A program made the translations under genes and the position numbers. Under the pieces are notes generated by a model. That model was not told the DNA's origin and searched no databases. It saw nothing but the letters and a program-made list of their open reading frames with translations. DNA of 16,353 nt from assembly GCA_030844565.1 (NCBI GenBank), contig JAUUNK010000104.1, positions 1-16,353 on the forward strand, written 5' to 3'. Each line of letters starts with the position of its first letter. The stretch's first letter is position 1. Below, in pieces: positions 15,860 through 16,353 of the stretch. The stretch is from Bacteroides ovatus. GTDB lineage: Bacteria > Bacteroidota > Bacteroidia > Bacteroidales > Bacteroidaceae.

Positions 15860-15912
15860 GGTGAATGGCAGCAGAAGAAAAAGTCCGGAATTCGGAGAAC
15901 CAGCTTAACATC

Positions 15913-15954
15913 TTTTAGTCTATGTTTAGTCGGTTGAAAGTTGCGTTTAGTCGG
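15913..15954. promoter_or_regulatory. Phased direct repeats, candidate LytTR-type regulator site
   Basis: On the plus strand GTTTAGTCGG occurs at 15924-15933 and 15945-15954, exactly 21 bp apart. A weaker copy, TTTTAGTC, lies at 15913-15920, 11 bp before the first. The extended 9-mers TATGTTTAG (15921) and TGCGTTTAG (15942) each match 8 of 9 positions of the published LytTR consensus [TA][AC][CA]GTTN[AG][TG], in the expected direct orientation with a 12-bp spacer. The site is about 70-110 bp upstream of the predicted transcription start. The regulator gene is not in this window. Confidence 0.5.
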
Positions 15955-16016
15955 AGGATTTTTTTCAAAGGGTGGGCAGATGGATAAAAGCTTGTTCTTA
16001 TGAAAATGTATAAACC

Positions 16017-16048
16017 TGCATATTTATAGCATAGTTGATAAATATGCA
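16017..16048. repeat. Perfect 11-bp inverted repeat with 10-bp spacer
   Basis: TGCATATTTAT (16017-16027) is followed after ten bases by its exact complement ATAAATATGCA (16038-16048). No T-run follows on either strand, so it is a poor terminator. It looks more like an operator for a dimeric regulator or a leader hairpin. It ends 17 bp before the ATG of the small ORF at 16066. Confidence 0.5.
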
Positions 16049-16065
16049 TTGCTCAGAGGCTTTGA

Positions 16066-16200
16066 ATGCAGCCACTGACGAAGAATTTGGAAAAAATGGC
16101 AGGAAAAGGCTATACGCAAAATGCGATTGAAAGATTGGTGACGGAAAAACAAACTAATTGCTTTAAAGACATGCGTTATTTAAGATATATAAAAGAGTAA
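16066..16200 (+). CDS. Possible 44-residue hypothetical protein
   Basis: The open frame starts with ATG at 16066, right after an in-frame TGA, and ends at TAA 16198-16200. It begins MQPLTKNLEKMAGKGYTQNA and is Lys/Arg-rich, with no signal peptide or membrane segment. A second in-frame ATG lies at 16096. No TAnnTTTG promoter or ribosome site is evident upstream, only the 11-bp dyad. I do not recognise it. It could be a chance ORF, a small regulator or the remnant of a longer gene. Confidence 0.2.
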   Translation: MQPLTKNLEKMAGKGYTQNAIERLVTEKQTNCFKDMRYLRYIKE

Positions 16201-16313
16201 GAGCGAAAGCGGTTTTAATATGTCATTTTCTTGTGGTGCGCAAAAAGAGGCCAATTAGAGAAAAACCACCCGTAAAAAGGGAAAAAATAACTGTCTCCGA
16301 GAGGTAATTATCC

Positions 16314-16347
16314 TTGCCCGTAGAGTAAAGCTCCGTTGCCCGTAGAG
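16314..16347. repeat. TTGCCCGTAGAG direct repeat, two copies
   Basis: TTGCCCGTAGAG occurs at 16314-16325 and 16336-16347, a 22-bp period. The second copy is also part of a short hairpin, CGTTGC (16334-16339) with GCAACG (16347-16352). The array reaches the window edge and may continue beyond it. Its nature is unknown. Confidence 0.5.
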
Positions 16348-16353
16348 CAACGA

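Larger units (their letters stand above)
15742..16353. other. Operon leader and upstream intergenic region
   Basis: This 612-bp stretch has no long gene. From left to right it holds a leader of about 105 nt, a minus-strand -7 box, a phased direct repeat array, a perfect 11-bp dyad, a doubtful 44-codon ORF and a 12-bp direct repeat at the edge, each listed separately. The part from 16201 to 16310 is A-rich, and I see nothing definite in it. No tRNA or rRNA is recognisable. Confidence 0.6.

Overview
The window looks like chromosome from a gut Bacteroides (order Bacteroidales). Three things point there: fimbrillin-family lipoproteins with SCSN- or SCGD-type lipoboxes, AT-rich leaders without Shine-Dalgarno sites, and -7 boxes of the form TAnnTTTG. 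A fused, exported MsrA-MsrB and a DUF4143-type ATPase are also common in that group. The species cannot be fixed from this sequence alone.

Layout. 1-223: spacer with a nested inverted repeat, probably the msrAB terminator. 224-1258 (-): exported MsrA/MsrB methionine sulfoxide reductase. 1259-1425: divergent spacer with three 18-bp direct repeats at an exact 33-bp period, laid over the promoter of the next gene. 1426-2715 (+): AAA/DUF4143 ATPase. 2718-15741 (-): nine co-directional genes with gaps of only 13 to 40 bp, read here as one operon of about 13 kb. 15742-16353: a 612-bp leader and spacer with a -7 box, a phased direct repeat that fits the LytTR-regulator consensus, a perfect 11-bp dyad, a doubtful 44-codon ORF and a 12-bp direct repeat at the window edge.

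The nine-gene operon is the main item. In transcription order it encodes: a secreted beta-propeller protein with an OmpA-like tail; a secreted TPR plus caspase-fold (C14) peptidase with an intact His/Cys dyad; a carboxypeptidase-regulatory-like plus outer-membrane barrel protein; three fimbrillin-like lipoproteins; an LPP20-like secreted protein; a DUF4384 protein; and a secreted transglutaminase-like cysteine enzyme with a hendecad coiled coil and a proline-rich stalk. All nine carry export signals. The first two proteins appear to share a module of about 130 residues outside their named domains, which ties the propeller to the caspase. My working inference is an envelope or surface-fibre system in which fimbrillin-like subunits are matured or cross-linked by a caspase-fold protease and a transglutaminase-like enzyme. 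The closest known parallel is gingipain maturation of Porphyromonas fimbriae, but here the enzymes lie in the same operon. I do not recognise this gene set as a described system, and its function is unproven.

Most other long open frames lie antisense to these genes and look like reading-frame shadows. I found no tRNA, rRNA, insertion sequence or CRISPR array.
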